64,000 nt of DNA from CAVREM01 sp963728825 (GTDB lineage Bacteria > Acidobacteriota > Vicinamibacteria > Vicinamibacterales > CAVVIG01): contig CAVSLA010000004.1 in the NCBI GenBank assembly GCA_963728825.1, positions 1,488,001-1,552,000 of the forward strand. Direction: 5' to 3'. Shown in pieces: positions 22,775 through 32,491 of the stretch (position 1 is its first letter; each line of letters starts with the position of its first letter). The position numbers and the translations under genes are program-made. The notes under the pieces were generated by a model. That model did not search any database. It saw only the letters and a program-made list of their open reading frames with translations, and was not told the DNA's origin.

Positions 22775-25438
22775 ATGGGTCGAGACGGAAATTCGATGGG
22801 CACGCTCATTCGGCGGCTCGGAGCGTTTTTCCGGCGCAACCGCGTCGAACAGGATCTCGACGATGAGCTGGCCTTCCATCTGGCGATGCGCGAGGCGGAG
22901 CGGCGGACAGCGGGAGCGTCGTTACAGGACGCTCGGTCAGCGGCGAGTCGCCAGTTCGGCAATCGCCTGCTGATCAAGGAAGGTGCACGTCAAGCCTGGA
23001 CGTTCGTGTCGATCGAGAGCCTGCTGCAGGATATCCGGCACGCGCTGCGTGCGCTGAGACGCAGTCCGGCCTTTGCGCTCACCACCATCCTGACGCTGGC
23101 GATTGGCATCGTGGCCACGACGGTCGTCTTCTCGTTGATTGATTCGTTGCTGCTGGCACCTGCCCCGTTTCGCGATGCCGATCGGTTGGTCGAGATCTGG
23201 CGTTGGTCCCCGCGGGGCGGCGGCCCGGCCCAGCCGGCGAGTATGCTCTTCCGCTGGCGCGACCAGGCTCACGTGTTCGAGCAGGTCGAAGCCCACTGGG
23301 AACAGTCATTCGCGCTCGCGGACACCGGCGAGCCGCAGCTGGTGTGGGGATCGCAGGTCACCGTCGACCTGTTCCGCATGCTGGGCGTGGCTCCGCAGCT
23401 CGGGCGATCCTTCGCTGCTGATGAATCGGCCGCATCAGTGATTCTCATCGCCGATGATTTGTGGCGGAGACACTTTGGCAGCGCCCCGGATGTCATTGGC
23501 AAACCTCTCGTCCTGGACGATCGCCTGTTCACGGTCGTCGGGGTGATGCCGAACGACTTTCGATTCCCGGTCAGCCGCGTCGAAGTCTGGATGCCTCTTG
23601 ATCCACTTCGACCCAATCCCCTCTCGCCCCGCGGGCAACTCTCGCCGATTGGCCGGCTGCGGGCAGGCGTGCCGTTCAATGACGCCGATCAGGAAGTGGC
23701 ACGGCTCGCCCCGCTGCTCGATGAGACTCTGGCCGCCCGCGAGATCATGCCCGGCACCACCGCGCGTCTGCAGACGATGGAACGATATTCGCGGGACGGC
23801 GTGAGGGGACAGGCCACGTTCATCACCGAGATGCGGACGAGGCTCTTCCTGATCTTCGGGGCCGGTGCGGTTCTGCTGCTGATCTCGTGCGTCAACGCGG
23901 CGAATCTGTTCGTGTCGCGATCGCTGGCGCGGGTTCACGATCTGTCAGTCCGAGCGGCTTTGGGGGCCGGCCGGGTCCGTCTGATGCGTGTGATGCTGGC
24001 GGAGGCGGTCGTCGTCTCGGCAGCCGCCAGCGTCATCGGGCTCTTGATCGCAAGAGCGATCATTGGCACCGTTGCGGGAATCGTCCCCGTCGACGTCGTC
24101 GACGGCAGCCTCAATCCGGTGAATCTCGACGGCCGTGCCGCGGCGTGGTCGGTCATGGCCGCTGCGTTGACGGGTTTGCTGGCCGCGTTGATTCCGGCGT
24201 TTCAAACGGTCCGCCGCGACCTGGCGGGTTCTCTGCAGACGCACATCAAGCAGCGCGGTCAGTCGCACGGGCTCTTGAGAAGCGTCCTGCTTGCCGTGCA
24301 GACCGGCCTGGCCGTCGTTCTGCTGATCGGCGCGGGCCTGATGGTCCGCAGCCTGTCCAAAGTGCTCAACCTCGACACCGGCTGGTCCGGCGAGGGCGTC
24401 GTGATCGCCGAGCCTCAGTTCCGGGGAGCGCCGTATGCGTCGCCAGCGAGCCGTTCGGTATTCGTGTCAGATTTCGCAGGCTTGATACGGCAGCAGCCGG
24501 GAATGCTCGCCGCCGTTGCCGAGGGAGTGCCCTTGCGCCCGGTCAGCTTGTGGTTTGGCAATCTGGAGAGTGATGGAGCGGATATTCCCGACGCTGAAGT
24601 CCGGAACCTTCGTGTCTCCCCTGAGTACTTCTCGGTCTTCGGCATCAGGTTCGAGCAGGGCCGGCCGTTTGCGAGCGAGGAAGATCGCCAGCCAGTCGCG
24701 GTCGTCAGTCACTCGATCGCGCAGCAACTGTGGCCCGGCGAGTCGCCGCTTTCCCGGCGCTTCCGATTTCAGGGCACCTCTGAATGGTTGACGGTCGTCG
24801 GCGTGGTCAACGACGTGCAAAGCGCGTCGATCGAGCGCGAACGGGACCCGGTCGAAATCTACCGGCCGCTGAGTGCCGCCGCGGGTGCTGGATCTCTCGG
24901 AAGTCCGTACCGCTACGTCATCACGAGAGCCGACGGACGCGAAGGCATTGTCGCCATGCTCAAAACGAAGGCCGCAAGCCTCGACGGCACGCTGCCGATC
25001 GACGTTCGAACCATCAACGAGATCATGCGCGAGACCATCGCCGAGCGCGAATTCAACACCGGTCTGTTGTTCGGATTCTCGGTGCTCGGCATTCTGTTGG
25101 CTGGCGCCGGCGTCTATGCGTTGGTCGCGTACGAAACCAGCCGCCGGACGCACGAGCTGGGAATCCGGATGGCACTCGGCGCGAGCGCGCTGGACGTGGT
25201 CCGTGTCGTGAGTCGGCGTTCGCTGAAGCTCTCGGCTGCCGGAGCGGCGGCTGGTCTGGTCGCGTCGCTGGCCGTCGGTCGCACGATGACGTCGATGGTC
25301 TATGGCATCTCGCCCTACGACGCCGTGACATTCGGCGGCGCGGCTGCGTTTCTGCTGACGACAGCGGTCGCGGGAGCGCTCGTTCCCGCGTGGCGTGCGA
25401 CGAAGGTCGAGCCGCTGGTGGCGCTGCGCTGTGAATAG
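22775..25438 (+). CDS. ADOP/MacB-type ABC transporter permease (copy 1)
   Basis: 887 residues of the acidobacterial duplicated orphan permease type. A short N-terminal region with the FRRNRVEQDLDDELAFHLAM pattern precedes a first membrane helix (ALTTILTLAIGIVATTVVF), a large periplasmic MacB_PCD-like domain (VVGVMPNDFRFP), a three-helix FtsX domain with ARVHDLSVRAALGAGRVRLM, then the same layout again ending in RTHELGIRMALGASALDVVR and VPAWRATKVEPLVALRCE. No ATPase is encoded nearby. ATG 22775 gives the longest form; ATG 22796 (MGTLIRRLGAFF) is an equally likely start. It is divergent from a sigma-54 activator rather than following a PadR gene. Confidence 0.88.
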   Translation: MGRDGNSMGTLIRRLGAFFRRNRVEQDLDDELAFHLAMREAERRTAGASLQDARSAASRQFGNRLLIKEGARQAWTFVSIESLLQDIRHALRALRRSPAFALTTILTLAIGIVATTVVFSLIDSLLLAPAPFRDADRLVEIWRWSPRGGGPAQPASMLFRWRDQAHVFEQVEAHWEQSFALADTGEPQLVWGSQVTVDLFRMLGVAPQLGRSFAADESAASVILIADDLWRRHFGSAPDVIGKPLVLDDRLFTVVGVMPNDFRFPVSRVEVWMPLDPLRPNPLSPRGQLSPIGRLRAGVPFNDADQEVARLAPLLDETLAAREIMPGTTARLQTMERYSRDGVRGQATFITEMRTRLFLIFGAGAVLLLISCVNAANLFVSRSLARVHDLSVRAALGAGRVRLMRVMLAEAVVVSAAASVIGLLIARAIIGTVAGIVPVDVVDGSLNPVNLDGRAAAWSVMAAALTGLLAALIPAFQTVRRDLAGSLQTHIKQRGQSHGLLRSVLLAVQTGLAVVLLIGAGLMVRSLSKVLNLDTGWSGEGVVIAEPQFRGAPYASPASRSVFVSDFAGLIRQQPGMLAAVAEGVPLRPVSLWFGNLESDGADIPDAEVRNLRVSPEYFSVFGIRFEQGRPFASEEDRQPVAVVSHSIAQQLWPGESPLSRRFRFQGTSEWLTVVGVVNDVQSASIERERDPVEIYRPLSAAAGAGSLGSPYRYVITRADGREGIVAMLKTKAASLDGTLPIDVRTINEIMRETIAEREFNTGLLFGFSVLGILLAGAGVYALVAYETSRRTHELGIRMALGASALDVVRVVSRRSLKLSAAGAAAGLVASLAVGRTMTSMVYGISPYDAVTFGGAAAFLLTTAVAGALVPAWRATKVEPLVALRCE

Positions 25439-25645
25439 ATCCGCCGCGCCAACCGGGTGCGCCAGCTTCATTCAGCCGTCGACCGGTTTCGGGCGTGGCA
25501 GCAGTCCTACCAGCCAGCGGCCGCCCCACCGCTCCAACACCGCGCTCCGTTGGCCATCCCCTCCCGCCTGCAGCACCGCACACGGCCGTAATGGCCGGTG
25601 GCCGGCCTGGAATTCGCGGCATTGCAGATAGAATGAAACAGTCTG

Positions 25646-26848
25646 ATGCTGCGTTTTCTCACCGCCGGCGAGTCGCACGGCCAGGCGCTCGTCACGATCC
25701 TCGAGGGAATGCCGGCCGGCCTGCCGATCGACTTCGACGCCATCACCACTGAGCTCCGGCGCCGACAGACCGGCTACGGCCGGGGCCGCCGCATGGCCAT
25801 CGAATCCGATCGCGCCGAGATCCTGAGCGGTGTCCGCCACGGTCTCACCACTGGCGGGCCGATCGGCCTGCTCATTCCGAACAAGGATTGGGAGAACTGG
25901 CAGCGCACGATGGCGGTTGAAACCGAGCCAGCAGTCGACGCTGGCGGCGTCGATCGCCCGGTCGTTACGCGCCCACGCCCCGGTCACGCCGACCTCGCCG
26001 GCGTCGTCAAGTACGGTCACGACGACATCCGCAACATCCTCGAGCGCGCCAGCGCCCGTGAAACGGCAGCGCGGGTCGCGGTCGGCGCCATCGCACGGCA
26101 GCTGCTCGCGCAGCTCGAGACCGAAATCGTCAGCCACGTCTTCTGCATCGGCTCGGCGTCGCTGCCCGATCCGCTGGCCATCACGTTCGCAGAAGCTCGG
26201 GCAATCAGCGCCGAGTCGGCGCTGCACTGCGTCGATGCCGACGCGGAACGCCGGATGATTGCCGAGATCGACAAGGCGCGGGAGGCCGGCGACACGATGG
26301 GCGGAGCGTTCGAGGTGATCGCACACGGCGTCCCCCCGGGTCTGGGCAGTCACGTCCAGTGGGATCGGAAGCTGGATGGTCGGCTGGCGCAGGCGTTGAT
26401 GTCGATTCCGGCAATCAAGGCGGTCGGCATCGGCCGTGGGCCACTCGTGGCATCGTTGCCTGGATCGCGCATCCACGACGAGATCCTCCCGCCGACCGGA
26501 GCCGCCGCGGTGGGCGTATCGCGTCCGACGAACAACGCCGGCGGTCTCGAAGGCGGCATCACCAACGGCGAAGAGCTGCGCGTCACCGCCTACATGAAAC
26601 CGATCGCGACGCTCATGAAGCCGCTCCGGTCAGTGGACCTGACGACCATGGCCATCAGCCCAGCCACCATCGAGCGGAGCGACGTCTGCGCCGTTCCCGC
26701 GGCAGCTGTGGTCGGCGAGGCGATGGTCGCGATCGTGCTGGCAGATGCCGTCACGGAGAAATTTGGCGGCGACTCGCTCGAGGAGCTGCTCGCCAATTGG
26801 CGCGCCTTCCATGACCGCACGGCCTCGCGTTTCAAACCTCGCAACTGA
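25646..26848 (+). CDS. aroC: Chorismate synthase
   Basis: A 400-residue AroC, which makes chorismate from EPSP using reduced FMN. Signatures are the N-terminal LTAGESHGQALVTILEGMPA, GYGRGRRMAIESD, RPRPGHADLAGVVKYG, DIRNILERASARETAARVAV and, late, VSRPTNNAGGLEGGITNGE. It feeds the trp operon at the left end of the window. A possible -10 TAGAAT (25629-25634) lies 11 bases before the ATG, implying a short leader. The 207 bases upstream hold no other gene I can support. Confidence 0.96.
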   Translation: MLRFLTAGESHGQALVTILEGMPAGLPIDFDAITTELRRRQTGYGRGRRMAIESDRAEILSGVRHGLTTGGPIGLLIPNKDWENWQRTMAVETEPAVDAGGVDRPVVTRPRPGHADLAGVVKYGHDDIRNILERASARETAARVAVGAIARQLLAQLETEIVSHVFCIGSASLPDPLAITFAEARAISAESALHCVDADAERRMIAEIDKAREAGDTMGGAFEVIAHGVPPGLGSHVQWDRKLDGRLAQALMSIPAIKAVGIGRGPLVASLPGSRIHDEILPPTGAAAVGVSRPTNNAGGLEGGITNGEELRVTAYMKPIATLMKPLRSVDLTTMAISPATIERSDVCAVPAAAVVGEAMVAIVLADAVTEKFGGDSLEELLANWRAFHDRTASRFKPRN

Positions 26849-26900
26849 ATCCCATGAAACGCAGAGCGGCTTCTGCGGTTGGTATTGGCTCGTTCTGCGG

Positions 26901-27410
26901 ATGATTCGTCCAATCCTCAAGTATGGCGACGAGATTCTCCATGAGCCGGCCCGGCCGGTCGAATCGTTCACCCCGCAGATCGACCGGCTCATCGAGGACA
27001 TGATCGAAACCATGTATGCCGCGCCGGGGATCGGACTGGCGGCAACCCAGGTCGGCATGCCGCTCAGGATCTTCGTCGTCGATCTGTCGATTGGCCGCAA
27101 TCTGGCCGATCTCATCGTGATGGTCAACCCCGAGTTCGTCGAACGGGATGGCATGCAGCTGGAGGAAGAAGGCTGTCTGAGCGTGCCCGGTTTCAACGCC
27201 ACGGTCGTCCGGCCCGAGCGCGCGGTCGTCCGCGGATTGGATCGCACCGGACAGGAGCACCAGCGCGAAGGTACTGGCCTGCTCGCACGCGCGTTTCAAC
27301 ACGAGATGGACCACCTCGAGGGCACCCTGTTCGTCGATCGCCTCCGCGGTATCAAGCGCGATCTCATCGTGAAGAAAATTCGCAAGCTGGCCCGCGCCGG
27401 GAAGTGGTGA
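26901..27410 (+). CDS. def: Peptide deformylase
   Basis: A 169-residue metallohydrolase that removes formyl groups from new proteins. All three motifs are present: GIGLAATQVG, EEGCLSVPG (metal Cys) and QHEMDHLEG (metal histidines and catalytic Glu). The ATG at 26901 (MIRPILKYGDEILHEPARPV) gives the normal N-terminus; the frame is open further upstream into aroC. It overlaps the fmt start by a few bases, a common def-fmt arrangement. Confidence 0.95.
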   Translation: MIRPILKYGDEILHEPARPVESFTPQIDRLIEDMIETMYAAPGIGLAATQVGMPLRIFVVDLSIGRNLADLIVMVNPEFVERDGMQLEEEGCLSVPGFNATVVRPERAVVRGLDRTGQEHQREGTGLLARAFQHEMDHLEGTLFVDRLRGIKRDLIVKKIRKLARAGKW

Positions 27411-28360
27411 TCGGCCCATCGCTGCGCATCGTGTTCTTCGGCACGCCGGCGTTCGCGGTGCCGACCCTCGAGGCGCTGCTGGCGTCGCGGCATCCAGTCG
27501 TCGGCGTCGTCACCCAGCCCGATCGACCGCGCGGCCGCGGCCAGCACACCACCGACGCTCCGGTGAAGAGCCGCGCGCTTCGGGACGGCCTGGCGATTCT
27601 TCAGCCCACGACGCTGAAAACGCCAGAATTTCTGGCCGCCTTGTCAGCGTTGAAGGGCGACCTCGGTGTGGTGGCCGCGTACGGTCGGATTCTGCCAGAG
27701 GCCGTGCTGACCGCAGTGCCACTGGGCATGATCAACGTACACGCCTCGCTCTTGCCGAAGTATCGCGGCGCCGCTCCCGTCCACCGCGCGGTGATGGCCG
27801 GCGAGCCGGAGACCGGCGTGACGATCATGCGGGTCGTCAAAGCGCTGGATGCGGGTCCGATGCTGGCGACGGCGCGGCGGGCCATCAGCGAAGACGAGAC
27901 GAGCGTCGACGTGGAGCAGGATCTGGCGAATCTCGGGGCGCATCTGCTCGTCGAAACGCTCGACCGGCTCGCGGCCGGTGCCAGCACCGAGCAACCTCAG
28001 GACGAAGCGTCCGCGAGCTACGCGGCCCGCCTGACGAAGGAAGACAGCCCGATCGAGTGGGAGCGTTCTGCGCGCCAGGTCCACGATCAGATTCGAGGAT
28101 TGCATCCATGGCCGCACGCGCATACCTACCTTGACGGCCAGCGGCTGATCGTCCGGCGCTCGGCGATTGGTTCTGAGGTGGCAGGTGCGGCACCGGGGAC
28201 GATTGTGAAGGCGGCCGGTGACGATCTTGAGGTTGCCACCGGCGACGGCCTCCTTCGAATCGTCGAGTTGCAGGCCGAAGGACGCAGGCCGATGCGGGTG
28301 CGGGAGTTTCTGGCCGGTCATCACTTGAAGCCCGGCCGACCGCTTGCCGGCGCTCCATGA
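27404..28360 (+). CDS. fmt: Methionyl-tRNA formyltransferase
   Basis: 318 residues from a GTG. The N-terminal Rossmann domain (IVFFGTPAFAVPTLEALLAS, GVVTQPDRPRGRGQ) contains the formyl-transfer motif INVHASLLPKYRGAAPVHRA, followed by the folate-site region ETGVTIMRVVKALDAGPMLA. The C-terminal domain recognises the initiator tRNA. It formylates Met-tRNA for initiation and pairs with the upstream deformylase. Its stop overlaps the rsmB start by four bases. Confidence 0.95.
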   Translation: MVIGPSLRIVFFGTPAFAVPTLEALLASRHPVVGVVTQPDRPRGRGQHTTDAPVKSRALRDGLAILQPTTLKTPEFLAALSALKGDLGVVAAYGRILPEAVLTAVPLGMINVHASLLPKYRGAAPVHRAVMAGEPETGVTIMRVVKALDAGPMLATARRAISEDETSVDVEQDLANLGAHLLVETLDRLAAGASTEQPQDEASASYAARLTKEDSPIEWERSARQVHDQIRGLHPWPHAHTYLDGQRLIVRRSAIGSEVAGAAPGTIVKAAGDDLEVATGDGLLRIVELQAEGRRPMRVREFLAGHHLKPGRPLAGAP

Positions 28361-29715
28361 TCTCCCCGGCCCGCATCGCCGCCTATGAGATCCTCACCGC
28401 AGTTTCCACCGGTCGGGCCGACCTTCCGTCGGCGATCGCTCACGTCCGTCCGACGCTCGCGGATGACCGCGATCGCGCGCTCGCCGCCGAGGTAACCACT
28501 GGCGTGCAGCGTTGGCGGGCCGCGCTCGATCACGTGATCGTCGCGTGTTCGAAGCGTCCGGTCGATCGCATCGATCCGGAGATCGTGGAGATTCTCCGAC
28601 TGAGCACCTATCAGCTGCTCTACCTGACGCGTGTGCCTGCCGCCGCGGTGGTCGACGATGCGGTGGACCTGGCGCGAAAGGTTGGCAAACGCAGCGCGAG
28701 CGGGTTCGTGAACGCAGTGCTCCGGACGGTGTCACGACAGCGCCGCGCGCTTCCGCTTCCGCAGCGGCCGTCCGATCCGACCGATCGAGAGGGTGCGCTG
28801 GAGTATCTGAGCGTGACACTCTCTCACCCGCGCTGGCTCGGCGCGCGCTGGCTGGGACGGTTTGGACTCGAAGCAGCCGAACAGTGGATGCGGTTCGACA
28901 ACTCGCCTGCTCCGCTCACACTGCGGGCCAATCGGCTGCGGCTGTCGCCCGAGGAACTCGCGCGTCGCCTTCGTGACCACGACGTGGTCGTCAGGCCCGG
29001 GCGGTTTGCGCCGGATGCTCTCCTGGTAGAGGAAGGCCAGCCGCTGCGGAGTCCCGGCGTCGATTCCGGATTGTTCGTCGTCCAGGATGAGGCGTCACAG
29101 CTCGTCGCCCTGCTGGCTGGAGCGCGGCCCGGTGCCCGGGTACTGGATACGTGCGCGTCACCCGGCGGGAAGACCACCGCCCTGGCCAGCGCCGCGGACG
29201 ATCGAGGTCTCGTCATCGCCTCGGACGTCCGTGATCGCCGGATCGCTCTGCTGCGCCGCACGATCGAAGCGAGTGGCGCCGCGAACGTGGCCATTGTTCA
29301 GGCCGACCTGTCGAGCTCACTGCCGTTCGACGACATTTTCGATTGCGTGTTGCTCGACGCGCCCTGCTCAGGGCTCGGAACGCTGCGTCGCGATCCCGAC
29401 ATCCGCTGGCGTCGGCGTGAGTCGGATCTTCACGAGCTGGCGGCCGCGCAAACGATCATGCTTCGCCATGCTGCCGCGGCGGTCCGACGCGGCGGCCGCC
29501 TCGTCTACGCGACCTGTTCGAGCGAGCCGGAGGAGAACGAGGATGTGGCGGCTGCTTTCCTTTCGAGCACACCCGGATTCGTGGCGCTGGACGCGCGGGA
29601 AGCCCATCCCGCCCTCCCTCCCGATGTGATCGATGAGCGTGGCCACCTCCGGACGGTGCCGCATCAGCACGGTCTCGAGGCGTTTTTCGGGGCCGTGTTC
29701 TCGAGGCAGGGATGA
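28357..29715 (+). CDS. rsmB: 16S rRNA (cytosine-C5)-methyltransferase RsmB
   Basis: 452 residues with an N-terminal NusB-like RNA-binding domain (RIAAYEILTAVSTGRADLPS, ILRLSTYQLLYLTRVPAAAV, ~residues 1-130) and a C-terminal methyltransferase. SAM is bound at VLDTCASPGGKTTALASAA. The two catalytic-type cysteines lie in DAPCSGLGTLRRDPDIRWRR and YATCSSEPEENEDVA. The NusB-Nol1/Nop2/Sun order matches RsmB (Sun/Fmu). It lies in the def-fmt-rsmB group seen in many bacteria. Confidence 0.95.
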   Translation: MISPARIAAYEILTAVSTGRADLPSAIAHVRPTLADDRDRALAAEVTTGVQRWRAALDHVIVACSKRPVDRIDPEIVEILRLSTYQLLYLTRVPAAAVVDDAVDLARKVGKRSASGFVNAVLRTVSRQRRALPLPQRPSDPTDREGALEYLSVTLSHPRWLGARWLGRFGLEAAEQWMRFDNSPAPLTLRANRLRLSPEELARRLRDHDVVVRPGRFAPDALLVEEGQPLRSPGVDSGLFVVQDEASQLVALLAGARPGARVLDTCASPGGKTTALASAADDRGLVIASDVRDRRIALLRRTIEASGAANVAIVQADLSSSLPFDDIFDCVLLDAPCSGLGTLRRDPDIRWRRRESDLHELAAAQTIMLRHAAAAVRRGGRLVYATCSSEPEENEDVAAAFLSSTPGFVALDAREAHPALPPDVIDERGHLRTVPHQHGLEAFFGAVFSRQG

Positions 29716-29743
29716 ACGACAATGTAGTACGATTCCCACGTTC

Positions 29744-30466
29744 ATGGCCTTCAGAACGCGTGTCTGGAGCGCGGGCAAGCTTGTCCTGCTTGGCGTTGCC
29801 CTGTTTGCCACCTACGTGCTCTTCGCCGCCGCCGCGATGCGGATTGCCCTCCGATCCCGCGAGGTGCAGGTGCCCGACCTGGTGAACCGCACGGCCACCG
29901 AAGCGAGCCAGACGACCGCATCTGCCGGTCTGGCACTCAGGCTCGACGAGACGCGGCGGCTCGACCCCAAGATTCCCGCCGGGCGGATCGTTGCCCAGGA
30001 TCCTCCGCCCGGCGCGACGCTGCGCAGCCAGCGCAGCGTCAGGGTCTGGCTGAGCGCCGGTCCGCGCGCAACGGCCGTCCCGTCGGTTACCGGGCAGACC
30101 GAGCGCTCGGCAGAACAGCGCCTTCAGCAGGACGGCCTCACGATCGCCGCCATCTCCGAGATCCGGACCCAAACCTATGCTCCCGACGTTGTCGTCGCCC
30201 AGGATCCTGAGCCGCGCACCGCAGCGGAGCGTGTCGCGCTGCTGATCAGTCGCCCCGAGGCCGGCGCTGGCTACGTGATGCCGGATCTGATCGGCGTCAA
30301 CGGCGATCGCGCGGCCGACATTCTGCGGCGCCATGGATTCCGCGTTGCCGTCGTCGGATCGATGCCCTACCCGGGCGTCGCCGCGGGCGTTGTCCTCCGC
30401 CAGAATCCCCAGGCCGGTTTCGAGATCGCGCCGGGCGAACCGATCTCAATCGAGGTGAGTCGATGA
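29744..30466 (+). CDS. Membrane-anchored triple-PASTA-domain protein
   Basis: 240 residues from ATG 29744. A basic N-terminus and one membrane helix (GKLVLLGVALFATYVLFAAA) precede three consecutive PASTA-like domains: VQVPDLVNRTATEASQ..., AVPSVTGQTERSAEQRLQQD and VMPDLIGVNGDRAADILRRH, each followed by a V-x-x-Q-[DN]-P motif (IVAQDPPPG, VVAQDPEP, VLRQNPQAG). PASTA domains bind peptidoglycan fragments, usually on PknB kinases or PBPs, but no kinase or transpeptidase is attached here. It overlaps rpe by four bases. Confidence 0.88.
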   Translation: MAFRTRVWSAGKLVLLGVALFATYVLFAAAAMRIALRSREVQVPDLVNRTATEASQTTASAGLALRLDETRRLDPKIPAGRIVAQDPPPGATLRSQRSVRVWLSAGPRATAVPSVTGQTERSAEQRLQQDGLTIAAISEIRTQTYAPDVVVAQDPEPRTAAERVALLISRPEAGAGYVMPDLIGVNGDRAADILRRHGFRVAVVGSMPYPGVAAGVVLRQNPQAGFEIAPGEPISIEVSR

Positions 30467-31146
30467 ACGTCCAGATTGCTCCCTCGATTCTTTCGGCCGA
30501 CTTCAGCGCCCTCGGCGACGCCGTCGCAGCGGTGGAGCGTGGCGGCGCCGATCTCATCCACGTCGACGTCATGGACGGCCATTTCGTGCCGAACATCACG
30601 ATCGGTCCCCCGGTCGTCAGGTCGCTCAAGCGGGTCGCGCGCGTGCCGCTGGACGTGCACCTCATGATCGAGGAGCCCGATCGATATATCGAGGCGTTCG
30701 CCGAAGCCGGTGCGGCGATGATCTCGGTCCACGTCGAGGTGCTGCCGCACCTGCACCGGACCATTCATGCGATCAAGGCGCTGGGCAGGAAGGCCGGCGT
30801 CGTGCTGAACCCATCGACCCCGGTCGTCTCGATCGAAGAGGTCGCCGGCGACGTCGACTTCGTCCTCGTCATGTCGGTGAACCCCGGGTTCGGCGGCCAG
30901 ACTTTCATCCCGCGCAGCGAGTCTAAGGTCAGGGAGGTTCGCCGCATTCTCGACCTCGCGGGAAATGCCGCAGCCCCAATCGAGATCGATGGCGGGATTG
31001 ATGTCCAGACCGCTCCGCGCGTGGTGGCTGCCGGAGCCCGGATTCTCGTGGCGGGATCCGCTATTTTTCACTCGTCCGATCCCGAGCGCGCCACCCGCGA
31101 CCTCAAGGCGGTGGCGTCGGGCGCGCTGCAGACCACCTCACGTTGA
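30463..31146 (+). CDS. rpe: Ribulose-phosphate 3-epimerase
   Basis: A 227-residue TIM barrel interconverting ribulose-5-P and xylulose-5-P. Motifs: APSILSADFSALG, the metal and catalytic segment HVDVMDGHFVPNITIGPPVV, DVHLMIEEPDRYI, VMSVNPGFGGQTFIP and IEIDGGIDVQTAP. It is co-transcribed between the PASTA gene and the thioesterase gene (four-base overlaps on both sides). Confidence 0.95.
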   Translation: MNVQIAPSILSADFSALGDAVAAVERGGADLIHVDVMDGHFVPNITIGPPVVRSLKRVARVPLDVHLMIEEPDRYIEAFAEAGAAMISVHVEVLPHLHRTIHAIKALGRKAGVVLNPSTPVVSIEEVAGDVDFVLVMSVNPGFGGQTFIPRSESKVREVRRILDLAGNAAAPIEIDGGIDVQTAPRVVAAGARILVAGSAIFHSSDPERATRDLKAVASGALQTTSR

Positions 31147-31547
31147 GCCCTCCATCGTCGATCTCGAGAATCCGCGTCCGGTACGCCGAAACCGACAAGA
31201 TGGGGGTCGTCTACTACGCCAACTACCTGGTGTGGTTCGAGGTCGGTCGCACCGATCTCCTGCGCGAGCGCGGCTGGAGCTACCGCGAGATGGAGGCGGA
31301 CGGCTTCGCGCTGCCGGTCGTCGAGGCATCGTGTGAATATCGCCGGCCGGCCCGCTACGACGACGAACTGGAAATCAGGACGACGGGCGCACTGTTGTCG
31401 GCCGTGCGCGTCCGGTTCGACTACCAGGTGGTGCGAGCCGCGGACGTTGCAACGCTGGCCGAAGGATTCACGGTGCACGCGTCGCTCGATCGCGACGGCC
31501 GGCCTCGACGTTTGCCTGAGCGCGTCAAGCATATACTTCAGCCATGA
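31143..31547 (+). CDS. Hot-dog-fold acyl-CoA thioesterase (YbgC / 4-hydroxybenzoyl-CoA thioesterase family)
   Basis: 134 residues with a TTG start overlapping the rpe stop. The signature RYAETDKMGVVYYANYLVWF carries the conserved Asp of the family active site, and EVGRTDLLRERGWSYREMEA follows. YbgC proteins act on short or long acyl-CoA and associate with the Tol-Pal system in proteobacteria. Whether this one is YbgC-like or a 4-HBA-CoA thioesterase cannot be told from sequence alone. The HCR-like reductase operon lies 18 kb away, so linkage is weak. Confidence 0.85.
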   Translation: MSPPSSISRIRVRYAETDKMGVVYYANYLVWFEVGRTDLLRERGWSYREMEADGFALPVVEASCEYRRPARYDDELEIRTTGALLSAVRVRFDYQVVRAADVATLAEGFTVHASLDRDGRPRRLPERVKHILQP

Positions 31548-32491
31548 GAGCTTTCGTCACCGGTGTGGCGGGTTTTATTGGATCGACACTCGCCGAGCGG
31601 CTGGTCGCCGACGGTGCGGACGTCGTCGGCATCGATTGCTTCACCGACTACTATCCTCGTCCGATCAAAGAGAACAACCTGTCCGCGCTGCGGCGGAACC
31701 CGGGATTCCGGTTGGTGGAAACCTCGATCGCCGAGGCCGATCTGAGTCGGTTGCTGGACGACCGGACCCACGTCTTCCACCTCGCCGCTCAGGCCGGGGT
31801 CAGGAAAAGCTGGGGCCGCGACTTTGCCACCTACACGACGAACAACATCGAAGCGACCCAGCTGCTGCTCGAAGCGTTGGTCGGGCGCTCTATCGAGCGC
31901 GTGGTGTACGCCTCGAGCTCGTCGGTTTATGGGGATCTGGCGGAGATACCGATGCGGGAAGACGCTCTGCCGCAGCCGGTTTCGCCATATGGGGTCACCA
32001 AGCTGTCCGCTGAGCAGCTGTGTCACCTGTATTTCGTCAATCACGGGGTTCCGGCGGTTGCCTTGCGCTACTTCACGGTCTATGGGCCCCGGCAGCGGCC
32101 GGACATGGGTTTTCACAAGTTTCTGCGCGCGGCCATCCTCGACCAGCCGATCGCCTTGTTCGGGGATGGCGAACAGACGCGCGACTTCACCTTCGTCGCC
32201 GATGCGGTCAGCGCCACCATTGCGGCGGCGAAGCGGGGGGTTCCCGGCCGTGTGTACAATATCGGGGGCGGCTCGCGGGTGTCGGTGAACGAGGTGCTCG
32301 AGATGATCGGCCGCATTGCCGGCAGGCGTCTCCAGGTTACCGTCGACCCGGTTCAGAAAGGCGACATGCGGCATACCTACGCAGACACCTCGCTCGCGCG
32401 CCGCGATCTGGACTATCAGCCAACCGTCCCGCTCGAACAGGGGCTGGAGGCCGAATTCCAATGGCTTACAGAACTGGTGAAATCGTCCTGA
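31544..32491 (+). CDS. NAD-dependent nucleotide-sugar epimerase/dehydratase (UDP-glucuronate 4-epimerase-like)
   Basis: A 315-residue short-chain (extended SDR) enzyme. The NAD loop is FVTGVAGFIGSTLAERLV, followed by GIDCFTDYYPRPIKENNLSA (the YYP..KE..NL pattern is typical of UDP-glucuronate epimerases), HLAAQAGVRKSW, the Ser in ASSSSVYGD, and the catalytic Y-x3-K in SPYGVTKLSAEQ. The C-terminal half shapes the sugar site. It likely supplies an activated sugar for envelope polysaccharide. It overlaps the bamD start by about 31 bases. Confidence 0.87.
   Translation: MRAFVTGVAGFIGSTLAERLVADGADVVGIDCFTDYYPRPIKENNLSALRRNPGFRLVETSIAEADLSRLLDDRTHVFHLAAQAGVRKSWGRDFATYTTNNIEATQLLLEALVGRSIERVVYASSSSVYGDLAEIPMREDALPQPVSPYGVTKLSAEQLCHLYFVNHGVPAVALRYFTVYGPRQRPDMGFHKFLRAAILDQPIALFGDGEQTRDFTFVADAVSATIAAAKRGVPGRVYNIGGGSRVSVNEVLEMIGRIAGRRLQVTVDPVQKGDMRHTYADTSLARRDLDYQPTVPLEQGLEAEFQWLTELVKSS

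Noticed and set aside
30463..31146. A microcompartment or Calvin-cycle context for rpe.
   Set aside because: It sits in a translation/envelope housekeeping operon far from deoC-rpiB, with no RuBisCO, phosphoribulokinase or shell genes.
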